DNA of 64,000 nt, taken from NCBI RefSeq assembly GCF_016921195.1, contig NZ_JAFGYF010000003.1, positions 248,001 through 312,000 on the forward strand, in the 5' to 3' direction. The DNA comes from Cellulosimicrobium cellulans (GTDB lineage: Bacteria > Actinomycetota > Actinomycetes > Actinomycetales > Cellulomonadaceae). The notes beneath the pieces were generated by a model that made no database searches, was not told where the DNA came from, and saw only the letters and a list, made by a program, of their open reading frames with translations. Shown here in pieces: positions 1 to 10,123 of this stretch. Positions within the stretch are counted from its first letter, which is position 1, and each line of letters starts with the position of its first letter. A program made the translations under genes and the position numbers.

Positions 1-1699
1 CCGGCCGGTCGGGGTAGAGCTCCTCCCACTGCTCCGAGATGCTCTCCGAGACGCGTGTGGTGACGTGCTCCGTCAACGCAGCACGCGCCGCGCGTCGTTC
101 CGCGCGCACGATCGCCGCGTGCTCGACGCGCAGAGCCCTGACGGTGGACACCGCCATCCCGATCATGACGACCGAGAACGGCAACGCGATGAGGATCGCC
201 GCCGTCTGGAGCGCCTGCAGCCCGCCCGCGAGGAGGAGCGCGATGGCGAGCAGCCCGGAGACCCCGGCCCAGAAGATGCGGCTCCACGTCGGCGGGTTCG
301 GGTTGCCGCCGCTCGCGAGCATGTCCACGACGAGCGAGCCCGAGTCCGACGACGTCACGAAGAACACGACGATCAGCAGGATGCCGACGACCGAGAGCAC
401 GCCCCCCAGCGGGAGGCCGTCGAAGAGCTGGAAGAGCGTGGTGTCCGTGTCGACCTCGCCGTCGACGAGCATGCTCCCCGGCTCCCGGAGCTCGCGGTAG
501 AGGGCCGACCCCCCGAAGACCGAGAACCACAGGGTCGTGACGATCGTCGGGACGAGCAGCGTCCCGAGGACGAACTCCCGCACCGTGCGTCCGCGGGAGA
601 TCCGCGCGATGAAGACACCCACGAAGGGCGCCCAGGAGATCCACCAGCCCCAGTAGAAGATCGTCCACGACGACTGCCACTCGAGCCCGGCCTGCCCCTG
701 GAACGCGGTCGTGTCGAAGGACAGCCGCACGATGTTCTGGACGTAGTAGCCGAGGGACTGGACCCACTCCCGGAGGAGGAAGAGGGTCGGTCCGAGAGCG
801 AGCACCAGCACCAGCACGACCCCGGCCAAGACCATGTTGCCGTTCGAGAGCCACTTGATCCCCTTGCCCAACCCGGACACGACGGAGATCGTCGCGAGCG
901 CCGTGATCGCGGCGATGAGCCCGATCTCGAGCGCCGTGCTCGGCTGCACCACGTCGAGGTACCCGAGGCCCGCCGCGATCTGGAGGACGCCGAACCCCAG
1001 CGACGTCGCCACCCCGAACACCGTGCCGATGATCGCGACCACGTCGATGACGTCCCCGAGCCTCCCCTTGACCCGCTCACCGAACAGCGGCTCGAGCGCC
1101 CACCGGATCGAGACCGGGCGGCCCTTGCGGTGGATCGCGTACGCGAGGGCGAGTCCCGCGACGACGTAGATGGCCCACGCGTGGACGCCCCAGTGGAGGT
1201 AGCTCTGCCCCATCGCGGCCTGCGCGAGCGCGGGGTCGCTCCCCTCGACGCCCGGTTTGGGGTCGACGTAGTGCGACAACGGCTCCGCGACGCCCCAGTA
1301 GACGAGCCCGATCCCCATGCCCGTCGCGAAGAGCATCGCGAACCAGACGGGCAGCCGGAACAACGGCTCGTCCTCGTCGCGACCCAGGACGATGTCACCG
1401 AAGCGGCTCAGCCCCATCCACAGGGAGAAGACGACGAACCCCGCCACGACGATGACGTAGTACCAGCCGAAGACGCCGATGACGTCCCGCTGGAGCGTGT
1501 TCATGAGCGCCGTCACCGTGTCGGTGAAGAGGATGGTCACGAGCACGAAGAGCAGGATGATGCCCGCCGCCGGGTAGAAGACCCGAGGTTCCGGTCGCCC
1601 GGTGCGAGGGCTGTCGAGGTCGTCGGCCGCCGTGGCCCCGCGGGCGGGAGCGCCCGCGTCGGCGGGCTCAGGTGACGTCTCGTGCTCCGGCGCGTTCAT
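1..1699 (-). CDS. BCCT family betaine/choline/carnitine transporter, C-terminus outside window
   Basis: This is a sodium- or proton-coupled carrier for quaternary ammonium compounds such as glycine betaine or choline. About 566 residues are visible from the ATG at 1699; the gene runs off the left edge without a stop. Residues 127-140 carry the family's unwound-helix motif GMGIGLVYWGVAEP, and residues about 347-371 carry the Trp-rich family signature (WGWWISWAPFVGVF followed by ARISRGR). A roughly 38-residue acidic, Ala/Pro-rich N-terminal tail precedes the first membrane helix. The GMGIG form is typical of betaine carriers, but the substrate cannot be fixed from sequence alone. It lies downstream of the peptide ABC genes and is separated from them by a strong terminator at 1745-1778. 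Confidence 0.93.
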   Translation of the reverse strand, partial: MNAPEHETSPEPADAGAPARGATAADDLDSPRTGRPEPRVFYPAAGIILLFVLVTILFTDTVTALMNTLQRDVIGVFGWYYVIVVAGFVVFSLWMGLSRFGDIVLGRDEDEPLFRLPVWFAMLFATGMGIGLVYWGVAEPLSHYVDPKPGVEGSDPALAQAAMGQSYLHWGVHAWAIYVVAGLALAYAIHRKGRPVSIRWALEPLFGERVKGRLGDVIDVVAIIGTVFGVATSLGFGVLQIAAGLGYLDVVQPSTALEIGLIAAITALATISVVSGLGKGIKWLSNGNMVLAGVVLVLVLALGPTLFLLREWVQSLGYYVQNIVRLSFDTTAFQGQAGLEWQSSWTIFYWGWWISWAPFVGVFIARISRGRTVREFVLGTLLVPTIVTTLWFSVFGGSALYRELREPGSMLVDGEVDTDTTLFQLFDGLPLGGVLSVVGILLIVVFFVTSSDSGSLVVDMLASGGNPNPPTWSRIFWAGVSGLLAIALLLAGGLQALQTAAILIALPFSVVMIGMAVSTVRALRVEHAAIVRAERRAARAALTEHVTTRVSESISEQWEELYPDRP

Positions 1700-1744
1700 G
1701 GGCTCCAGGCTTGTCGCGCGCGCATTGCCCGGCAACCGGAACGG

Positions 1745-1778
1745 CTCGGGGGCGGCTGCGTGCGCAGCCGCCCCCGAG
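1745..1778 (-). terminator. Intrinsic terminator of the peptide ABC transcript
   Basis: A perfect 15-bp stem (CTCGGGGGCGGCTGC paired with its complement) closes a 4-base loop, 35 bases after the stop of the fused ATPase gene. There is no strong T-run, which is common for terminators in high-GC actinobacteria. It insulates the BCCT gene from the operon. Confidence 0.8.
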
Positions 1779-1812
1779 GCGTCCTCCGATCCGTCCGGCG
1801 GTGCGGGCTCGG

Positions 1813-3642
<1,830 letters not shown>

Positions 3643-3707
3643 GCTGATCAGTGTCCTTCCTGCTGGAGCCGGCGCTCGTGGCGCCTCGACTCTGCGAGCA
3701 TGGGCGC

Positions 3708-4286
3708 ATGGGTCCCACGCTGGTCTTCCGTTCGACGTACGGCCGAGTCCTCACGGTGGCGACGGGCGCCGTCGCCGTCGCCCTGGTCGTGGTCACGGCC
3801 CTGACGGGGGACGTCGCCGCGGTCGCCGGGGCTCTGCTCCCCGCCGCGCTCGTGACGTACCTCGTCTGGATGCTGTTCTGGCGTCCCGCCGTGGAGGTGT
3901 CCGACGGCGGGGTCGAGGTCCGCAACGTCGCCCGCACCGTCCACGTGCCGTGGACCGCGTACGAGGGCGTCGAGACCCGGTACTCGCTCGAGGTTCGCTA
4001 CGCAGGCGGCACGGTGACGGCCTGGGCGGCGCCCCGGTCGAGCGGATCGGCCCGCTGGCTGCGCAGCTCCCGCCGGAACCCCGTGGACCGGGAGCGCGTG
4101 GTCAGCGGCGCGAACGCCGAGGCCGTGGCCGAGGCCGTGACGCAGCGGCACGGCCTGCTCGCGGAAGCCGGTCACCTCGACCGCGCGGTGCCCGGCGCTC
4201 CGGGCGCCCGCACCACGTGGCACGTCGTGCAGCTCGCCGTGCTGGGCGCGCTCGCGGTCGCGACGGTCGTGGTGCTCACCGCCTGA
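3708..4286 (+). CDS. PH-domain-like membrane protein of unknown role
   Basis: The protein has 192 residues. Two hydrophobic helices (about residues 14-55) are followed by a soluble beta-rich part resembling bacterial PH domains (VEVSDGGVEVRNVARTVHVP, about residues 66-85) and a C-terminal membrane helix (about 170-190). This layout is usual for small actinobacterial PH-domain membrane proteins, whose function is generally unknown. An in-frame ATG at 3651 would add 19 residues, but 3708 is preferred because a GAGCAT hexamer ends exactly 6 bases before it, matching the leaderless pattern seen repeatedly in this window. It is divergent from the fused ATPase gene and convergent with dppC, so it splits the peptide importer operon. 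Confidence 0.75.
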   Translation: MGPTLVFRSTYGRVLTVATGAVAVALVVVTALTGDVAAVAGALLPAALVTYLVWMLFWRPAVEVSDGGVEVRNVARTVHVPWTAYEGVETRYSLEVRYAGGTVTAWAAPRSSGSARWLRSSRRNPVDRERVVSGANAEAVAEAVTQRHGLLAEAGHLDRAVPGAPGARTTWHVVQLAVLGALAVATVVVLTA

Positions 4287-4310
4287 CCGCGGCCGCGGCG
4301 CGCCGCGCCG

Positions 4311-4335
4311 TCCGAGAGGTCGAGGACCTCCCGGA
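4311..4335. terminator. Bidirectional terminator hairpin between convergent genes
   Basis: The arms TCCGAGAGGTC and GACCTCCCGGA form an 11-position stem with one mismatch around a 3-base loop. It sits between the stops of the PH-domain gene (4286) and dppC (4358), so it can serve both strands. Confidence 0.6.
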
Positions 4336-4357
4336 CGGGCGGCGACGACGGCGGTCA

Positions 4358-5395
4358 TCAGCTCGCCCCGGCCTCACCGGTCGAGCCCGGCGCGGCGGCG
4401 GCCGTGGGACGCGCGACGCGCTTCGCGCGCGCCATCTTGCGCTCCGACGGGATCCGCTTCTGACGCGGGTCGAACGCGTCGCGCAGGCCGTCACCGATGA
4501 AGTTGACGCACAGCGCGATCGCGACGATGAACAGACCAGGCCACCAGAACAGCCACGGACGCGTCGCGAACGCCTCCTGGTAGTCGCTGATGAGCTTGCC
4601 GAGCGAGGTCGCCGGCGCCTGGATGCCGACGCCGAGGTAGCTCAGCGCCGTCTCGAGCAGGATCGCCGAGCTCATGAGCAGCGTGACGTTGACGATGATC
4701 ACGCCCACCGCGTTGGGCAGCATGTGCTTGAAGATGATCCGGCTGTTGCTGGCCCCCGCGACGCGCGCCGCGTCGACGAACTCGCGCTCGCGCAGCGAGA
4801 GGAACTCGCCGCGCACGAGGCGCGCGAGCGGCGGCCACAGGACGAGGCCGAGGAACGCACCGAGGATGAGCGCGTTGCTGCCGCCGGAGAGCAGAGCGAG
4901 CACCGCGCCGATCACGATGACCGGCATCGTGATGATGAGGTCCGTGAAGCGCATGAGCCACGAGTCGGTGGCACCCCGGAAGAAGCCCGACAGCGCACCC
5001 ACGAGGACGCCCATGAGCGTCGAGATGACGCCGACGGCGAGAACGACGAGCAGCGACGTCTGGGTTCCCTGCATGACGCGCGCGAACACGTCACGGCCGG
5101 CCTCGTCCTGGCCGAAGATGTGCTCGGCCGACGGGCGGCCGCCGTTCACGAGGGGGTACGTCGACCCCTGGCCGGACGCCTTGTAGGCGTACCAGCCGTC
5201 CCAGCCGCCGATCCCGATGGACGTGATCGCCAGGAGGATGATCCCGACGAGGAAGACGAGCGCGACGACCGCGCCCTTGTGGTGGAAGAAGCGCCGTCGG
5301 ACGATCTGCCCCTGGGACAGCCCCTCGACCTCGAGCAGCTCGATCTGGTTCTCGAGCGCGCCGCCCTGCGGCGCGTCGTTCGGTGTGTTGCTCAT
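4358..5395 (-). CDS. dppC: Peptide ABC transporter permease, DppC type
   Basis: This is a 345-residue inner-membrane permease of a dipeptide/oligopeptide importer. A hydrophilic N-terminal stretch of about 35 residues precedes the first helix (GAVVALVFLVGIILLAI). The EAA loop that contacts the ATPase is clear (EFVDAARVAGASNSRIIFKH), followed by LPN and further helices. The extracytoplasmic loop after helix 1 contains the usual FGQDEAGRDVFARV region. Its ATG overlaps the TGA of dppB as ATGA, indicating translational coupling. A Lys/Arg/Ala-rich C-terminal tail follows the last helix. Confidence 0.93.
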   Translation of the reverse strand: MSNTPNDAPQGGALENQIELLEVEGLSQGQIVRRRFFHHKGAVVALVFLVGIILLAITSIGIGGWDGWYAYKASGQGSTYPLVNGGRPSAEHIFGQDEAGRDVFARVMQGTQTSLLVVLAVGVISTLMGVLVGALSGFFRGATDSWLMRFTDLIITMPVIVIGAVLALLSGGSNALILGAFLGLVLWPPLARLVRGEFLSLREREFVDAARVAGASNSRIIFKHMLPNAVGVIIVNVTLLMSSAILLETALSYLGVGIQAPATSLGKLISDYQEAFATRPWLFWWPGLFIVAIALCVNFIGDGLRDAFDPRQKRIPSERKMARAKRVARPTAAAAPGSTGEAGAS

Positions 5396-6921
5396 GCGTT
5401 CACCCGGATCCGCGGGTCGAGGGCTGCGTAGATGAGGTCAGCCACGATGTTGGCGATGATGGCGAGGGCCGCGACGATGACGAGGTAGGCCATGACGGGA
5501 TCGATCTCGCCGCCCCGCAACGACCTCAGGAAGAGCAGGCCCATGCCCGGTCGGGCGAAGACCTGCTCCGTGATGATCGCACCGCCGAGCAGCGTGATGA
5601 CGTCGATGGGGACGATCGTCGCGAGCGGGATCAGCGTGTTGCGGAACCCGTGCCGCATGACGACGGTCCGCTCCGGCAGGCCCTTCGCGCGCGCCGTGCG
5701 GATGTAGTCCTGGCTCATCACCTCGAGCATGCTCGAGCGCGAGTAGCGCGTGTACCCGGCGAACTGGATGAGCACGAGCGCGATGGTCGGCAGCAGCAGG
5801 TGCGTGTACTGGTCGAGGACCTGCACCCAGAAGTTGCCGCCGAGGTTCGGCGTGCCGTTGCCGATCGTCGGGATGGGACGGCCGTTGATGGCCGGGGCGC
5901 CGAAGTACGCCGGCCACACGGACATGACCTTGTCGACGAAGATCATCGACCCGACGAGGAAGGCAGTGATCCCCGCGGCACGCGCGGACACGCCCTTGTC
6001 CGGCCCGCCCCACGCGTACCCGATCCCGATGCCGACGGCGACGGTGACGACGGCGAGCACGAGCACGAGCCACCAGTTGTCGACCTGGCGCAGCACCGAC
6101 TGGATCGGGAAGTAGACGACCACGCCGACGACGACGGTCGTGAGCGAGGCGTACAGCGCGCGGCGGTTCTTCAGGCCCGACACGAGCGCCGTGATCGCGA
6201 AGGCGAGGGCGCCGCCCGTGACCACGATGATGACCGGCCCGAGGTTCGGCCGGTCCCACCAGCCGGAGAGCTGGAGGTAGAGCAGCGCGAGCGCGCTCGC
6301 GGCGAAACCCATGCCGAAGACCGTGAGGCGTCGGCGCGCGGTGCCGCCGAACGCCAGTGACCACAGGAGGCCGAACACCACCCCGATGACGGCGATCGCG
6401 AGGATCGAGAGGTTCGGGTCCCGGAGGAAGTCGTTGAAGCCGATCGCGCCCCACTGCTTGAGCAGGACGGCGACCCAGAAGGCGGGGAGCGAGTAGAGGA
6501 CGAACGACACGAAGATCGTCAGGTAGTCGAACGTGCTGTACTGGCGCAGCGCGCTGACGATGCCGACCATCACGCCGAAGATCACCGCGAGCACCGTTGC
6601 TGCGGCGACGAGCTGGATGGTCGAGATCACGGCGCCCTGGAGCAGCGTCGTGACCTGCTGGCCGGAGCGCCACGCGACGCCGAGGTCCCCCTGCACGAAG
6701 TCGCCGAGCCACTTGAAGTAGCGGATGACGACGTTCGTGTTGAGGTCGAGGTCGATCGTGCGCTGATCGATGAGCTGCTGCTTGTTGGGAGCGGTGCTGC
6801 CCTCGAGGTCCATGAAGATGTAGGGCCGGATCGCGGCGCTCACGAGCAGGAACATCGCGAACGTGGACACGAGGAGGGTGGCCAACCCTGCCAGCACACG
6901 CCGCGAGATGAAGGAGAACAT
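5392..6921 (-). CDS. dppB: Peptide ABC transporter permease, DppB type, enlarged
   Basis: At 509 residues this is well above the usual 305-340 for DppB. The N-terminus is canonical (ISRRVLAGLATLLVSTF), as are the loop FVQGDLGVAWRSGQQV, the EAA loop (DYIRTARAKGLPERTVVMRH) and the C-terminal ALDPRIRV. The extra length lies at about residues 170-335, where several additional hydrophobic helices (for example LSILAIAVIGVVFGLLWSL) are inserted between the conserved core segments. It forms the translocation channel with DppC and is co-translated with it through the ATGA overlap at 5392-5395. Upstream, two hairpins separate it from dppA. Confidence 0.92.
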   Translation of the reverse strand: MFSFISRRVLAGLATLLVSTFAMFLLVSAAIRPYIFMDLEGSTAPNKQQLIDQRTIDLDLNTNVVIRYFKWLGDFVQGDLGVAWRSGQQVTTLLQGAVISTIQLVAAATVLAVIFGVMVGIVSALRQYSTFDYLTIFVSFVLYSLPAFWVAVLLKQWGAIGFNDFLRDPNLSILAIAVIGVVFGLLWSLAFGGTARRRLTVFGMGFAASALALLYLQLSGWWDRPNLGPVIIVVTGGALAFAITALVSGLKNRRALYASLTTVVVGVVVYFPIQSVLRQVDNWWLVLVLAVVTVAVGIGIGYAWGGPDKGVSARAAGITAFLVGSMIFVDKVMSVWPAYFGAPAINGRPIPTIGNGTPNLGGNFWVQVLDQYTHLLLPTIALVLIQFAGYTRYSRSSMLEVMSQDYIRTARAKGLPERTVVMRHGFRNTLIPLATIVPIDVITLLGGAIITEQVFARPGMGLLFLRSLRGGEIDPVMAYLVIVAALAIIANIVADLIYAALDPRIRVNA

Positions 6922-7054
6922 CGGAGGTCTTACCTCGCTGGTCGGTAGGGACCCCGGGTCTGGGGCCGGTCGATTCTACGCGCGGGTCTCGCGTGATCGT
7001 GAACCGACGGCGACAGCCCGTCAGTGGGGTGACGTCGGGGACGGGAGCACGCGA

Positions 7055-7099
7055 GGACCGGGGGTTCCGGGGCGGACGAGCCGCCGGGACCCCCGGTCC
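7055..7099. terminator. Hairpin 2 between dppA and dppB
   Basis: A perfect 11-bp outer stem (GGACCGGGGGT with its complement) encloses a GC-rich inner stem. On the transcribed strand it is the second of two consecutive stem-loops after dppA. Such structures usually stabilise or partially terminate the abundant binding-protein message. Confidence 0.5.
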
Positions 7100-7112
7100 C
7101 ACACTCGGACGA

Positions 7113-7145
7113 GCCCGCCGCCGTCCGGATCGGACGACGGCGGGC
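7113..7145 (-). terminator. Hairpin 1 after dppA
   Basis: The arms CCCGCCGCCGTCC and GGACGACGGCGGG pair over 13 positions with one mismatch around a 5-base loop, extended by one outer G-C pair. It begins about 22 bases after the dppA stop and is probably a partial terminator in front of dppB. Confidence 0.6.
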
Positions 7146-7166
7146 CGCGTCAGGGCGTCAAGGAGC

Positions 7167-9032
7167 TCAGCCCTCGAACGTCCAGTTCCAGAACCCGTGG
7201 AAGATCGTCGGGCTGATCGTGATCGACTCGACGCCCTTCAGGTTCTCGTCCCAGCCCTGGATGGCGGGGAACTGGAAGATGGTCACACCGAAGCCGTCGG
7301 CCCAGAGGTTCTTCTCGACCTCGAGCTGGAGCTGGAACTGCTCCTCGGGGTCGGTCGCGACCTGCAGCTGGTCGAGCGCGGCGTCCACGGCCGGGTTGTT
7401 GTACTGGCCGTAGTTGTTGATGCCCGGCGTCGGGGCCCAGCGGAAGTTGGCGTCCGACTCGGTGACCGCGGTCGATGTCGACTGCCAGCCGAACAGCGAC
7501 GCGTCGTACTGGTCCTGGCCCGTCGCGAGGAGAGTGCCCCACTCGGCGGCCGGACGGCCGGTGTCCTGGATCGTGAACCCGGCCTGCGAGGCGGCGTCCG
7601 TGATGAGCGCGAGCTGGTTCACGCGGCGCGTGTTCTCGTTGTTGTACGCGAAGCGCACCGTGATCGGGGTCGCGACCCCGGCGTCGGCGAGCAGCTGCTT
7701 CGCCTTCTCGATGTTCTCGGCCGCCTTCGACGGGTCGTAGAAGTCCGAGCCGTTCTCCGCGACCATCTGGTCGTAGTTCGGCGAGCCGGGGAGGAGGATG
7801 TTCGAGTTACGCACCTCGGCGTCCGGGTTGAGCGGCTTGATGAGGTTGTCGACGATCGTCTGGCGCGGGATCGTCAGCAGGAACGCCTGGCGGACGGCCT
7901 TGGCCTTCTCCGCGTCGCCACCGTAGGTCTGCGGGTCGAACGGTCCGCCGTTCTGGAAGACCAGGTCGACGTGCTCGTACGTGCCCTCGATGCCCGAGTG
8001 GGTCTCGACGCCGTCGAGCGCCTCGAGCGCGGTCCGGACGTCGGCCGAGGCCTGCGGGCCGATGAGGTCGACCTCACCGTTCTGCAGCGCCTGCACCTGG
8101 GCCATCGGGTCCTCGATGTAGCGGACCGTGATGGTGTCGACCGAGGCCTTGTTCTTGCCCTGGTAGTCCGGGTTCGCCTTCAGCGTGAGGAACTGGTTCT
8201 CCTCGTACTCCTCGAGCGTGTACGCGCCGTTCGAGACGTAGAGCGCCGGGTCGTCGGGCAGCGACGTGAACTCGAAGCCGGAGTTCCAGAACGACGAGAT
8301 GGGCGAGAGCGCGGCGGTGTCGCCGTTGACGATGGCGTCGCGGAGCGCGTCCTTGGCCTCCTGCGGGTCCTCGATGCCGAGCGCCTTCTGCGCGACGACG
8401 TGGGCCGGGACGAACTCGTTCGTGAAGCTGAGCTCCCAGTCACCGAACGGCTTGTCGTAGACGAACGTGATCGTCTTGCCGTCCTCGGAGATCTCGGGCG
8501 TCTGCGTGATGAGCGCGATGCCGGGGTCCGTACCGTCGAAGTAGACGCCCGCGTCCACCTCGTCCTGGTTGATGACGTTACCCTCTTCGTCCAGCTCGGC
8601 CTCGACCGTGTTGAACTTGCTGGACAGGGCGGCCCAGCTGAGGAGCATGTCGGTCGCGTCGAACGCGGTACCGTCAGACCACTTCGTGTTCTCGTTGACC
8701 GTGTACTCGATGGTCAGCGGGTCGTCGGAGACCTTCTCGTACGTGCCGAACGACTCGTCCTGGACGATGTTCAGGTCGGCGTCGTAGTAGTTGAAGCCCG
8801 AGTTGAGCATGTAGTTGATGACCGCGTTCTGGGTCGCGTTCCCGTTCTGGGAGCTCAGGTTGAGCTCGTTGAGCGGAGCCTCCCACGCGACGGTGACCGC
8901 AGACTCGGTGTTGATGCCCGCGTCGTCGCCGCCGTCGGTCTCGCCGTCACCCGACGTGCCGCTGCACGCGGAGAACAGCAGTGCCCCCGTGACCGTCACG
9001 GCGAGAGCGGCACTGGTGCGCCTGATCTTCAA
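7167..9032 (-). CDS. dppA: Peptide ABC transporter substrate-binding lipoprotein
   Basis: The 621-residue protein is an extracytoplasmic peptide-binding protein of the SBP family 5 (DppA/OppA). The chosen start is TTG at 9032, with a strong GGAGGAGG about 4 bases upstream. From there the chain opens with KIRRTSAALAVTVTGALLF and the lipobox FSAC, so it is exported and lipid-anchored at a Cys near residue 23. An upstream in-frame ATG would place a long non-signal stretch before the lipobox and was rejected. An acidic Gly/Asp linker follows the Cys. It is the first gene of the importer and is followed by two hairpins, which fits higher expression of the binding protein than of the permeases. Confidence 0.93.
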   Translation of the reverse strand: MKIRRTSAALAVTVTGALLFSACSGTSGDGETDGGDDAGINTESAVTVAWEAPLNELNLSSQNGNATQNAVINYMLNSGFNYYDADLNIVQDESFGTYEKVSDDPLTIEYTVNENTKWSDGTAFDATDMLLSWAALSSKFNTVEAELDEEGNVINQDEVDAGVYFDGTDPGIALITQTPEISEDGKTITFVYDKPFGDWELSFTNEFVPAHVVAQKALGIEDPQEAKDALRDAIVNGDTAALSPISSFWNSGFEFTSLPDDPALYVSNGAYTLEEYEENQFLTLKANPDYQGKNKASVDTITVRYIEDPMAQVQALQNGEVDLIGPQASADVRTALEALDGVETHSGIEGTYEHVDLVFQNGGPFDPQTYGGDAEKAKAVRQAFLLTIPRQTIVDNLIKPLNPDAEVRNSNILLPGSPNYDQMVAENGSDFYDPSKAAENIEKAKQLLADAGVATPITVRFAYNNENTRRVNQLALITDAASQAGFTIQDTGRPAAEWGTLLATGQDQYDASLFGWQSTSTAVTESDANFRWAPTPGINNYGQYNNPAVDAALDQLQVATDPEEQFQLQLEVEKNLWADGFGVTIFQFPAIQGWDENLKGVESITISPTIFHGFWNWTFEG

Positions 9033-9478
9033 TGTTCCTCCTCCAAGGGATGGTGGGCGCGGACGGACGGGCGTTCGTTCACCCCCCGGGCCGCCCCGTC
9101 GCCCGCGAGCCGGTTGGTGTCGGCGCGCGTGGACGGGAATGCCCACCACGGTTTGGGGCAACGCTACCCAGCAAGTTGCGACGCTTCTCCCCCTTGCCCG
9201 GTTGCTGCGGTCGATCGTTACCGAGTTGATACTGGCCGGTACGCAGACGTTTCCGCCCTGCGACAGCAGGGAAACACGCACGAAACGACTCCTGGCCCGG
9301 TCCGGCAGACCTGCCTCGTCTCACGATGCGGCAGGCGGTCAGGCCCCGGCCCGCGTCTCGACCGGGACGCCGCCAGGGTCGGTGCGTCGACGATCTCGCG
9401 CAGAGCGGCGACCTACTCGGCCGACTCCAGCGACGCCAGGCGCTTGGACGGCAGGGAGTCGCTCGCGTCAGGACCCGC
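9033..9478. other. Intergenic region upstream of dppA, no gene seen
   Basis: These 446 bases hold the dppA ribosome binding site and presumably its promoter. On the minus strand a TAGCGT hexamer, at about 9163-9168, could serve as a -10 box, but no good -35 box accompanies it. A small inverted repeat (CCCTG, 6 bases, CAGGG, near 9256-9271, flanked by GTTT and AAAC) might be an operator. I see no convincing reading frame or RNA gene. Confidence 0.5.
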
Positions 9479-9958
9479 TCAGCTCCAGGAACCACCGGCG
9501 AGCTGACGTGTCGTCGCGTTGAGCCTGTTGAACAGGTTGGTCGTCGCGACGTAGAGGACCAGGGCGGCCAGCTGGCGCTCGTCGAAGAAGCTCGCCGCCT
9601 CGTCCCACACTTCGTCGGGGACGGCGTCCGGTCGATCGGCCAGCCGGGTGACGCTCTCCGCCAGCGCGAGGGCGGCGCACTCCTCGTCGGTGAAGTACGG
9701 CGTCTCACGCCAGGCGACCACCGCGTGCAGGCGCTCGTCGCTCTCGCCTGCCTGCTTCGCGGACCTCACGCCCGACTCCACGCAGAGGCTGCAGCCGTTG
9801 ATCTGGCTGGTCCGCAGGTGCACGAGCTCGAGCGTCGCGTGCGGAAGGTCCGTCTGCCGGGCTGCCTTCATCAGCGCGAAGATCGCGCCCGAGGCACCCT
9901 CGAGGAGCGTTGCCGGGTTCGACATCCGGGGCGTCGCGACGGGGGTCGTGGAAGTCAT
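9479..9958 (-). CDS. Carboxymuconolactone decarboxylase/AhpD family protein
   Basis: The 159-residue protein belongs to the alkylhydroperoxidase AhpD-like fold. The redox motif is present as NGCSLCVES (CxxC) near residues 53-61, followed by the typical helical stretch that includes FTDEECAALALAESVTRL. Family members reduce peroxides through this Cys pair, often with a partner relay system. The start at 9958 is preceded by AAGGAG at a good distance, so longer readings to 10042 are not needed. It stands alone, and no peroxiredoxin gene is adjacent. The physiological substrate is unknown. Confidence 0.88.
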   Translation of the reverse strand: MTSTTPVATPRMSNPATLLEGASGAIFALMKAARQTDLPHATLELVHLRTSQINGCSLCVESGVRSAKQAGESDERLHAVVAWRETPYFTDEECAALALAESVTRLADRPDAVPDEVWDEAASFFDERQLAALVLYVATTNLFNRLNATTRQLAGGSWS

Positions 9959-10123
9959 CGCCGTTCTCCTTGCCGTGGTGGCTGCTCGGTACGCTTCGAG
10001 CCTCGCAGGCCACCCGACCTCGAACAACGACCGGTCGAGCAACGTCCCTTGCGCCCCGGGTTAACGATCGGACCGAGGACGCCGGCTGGAGCGCCCGGCG
10101 TCAGCAGGGCATGACGAGCCGGG

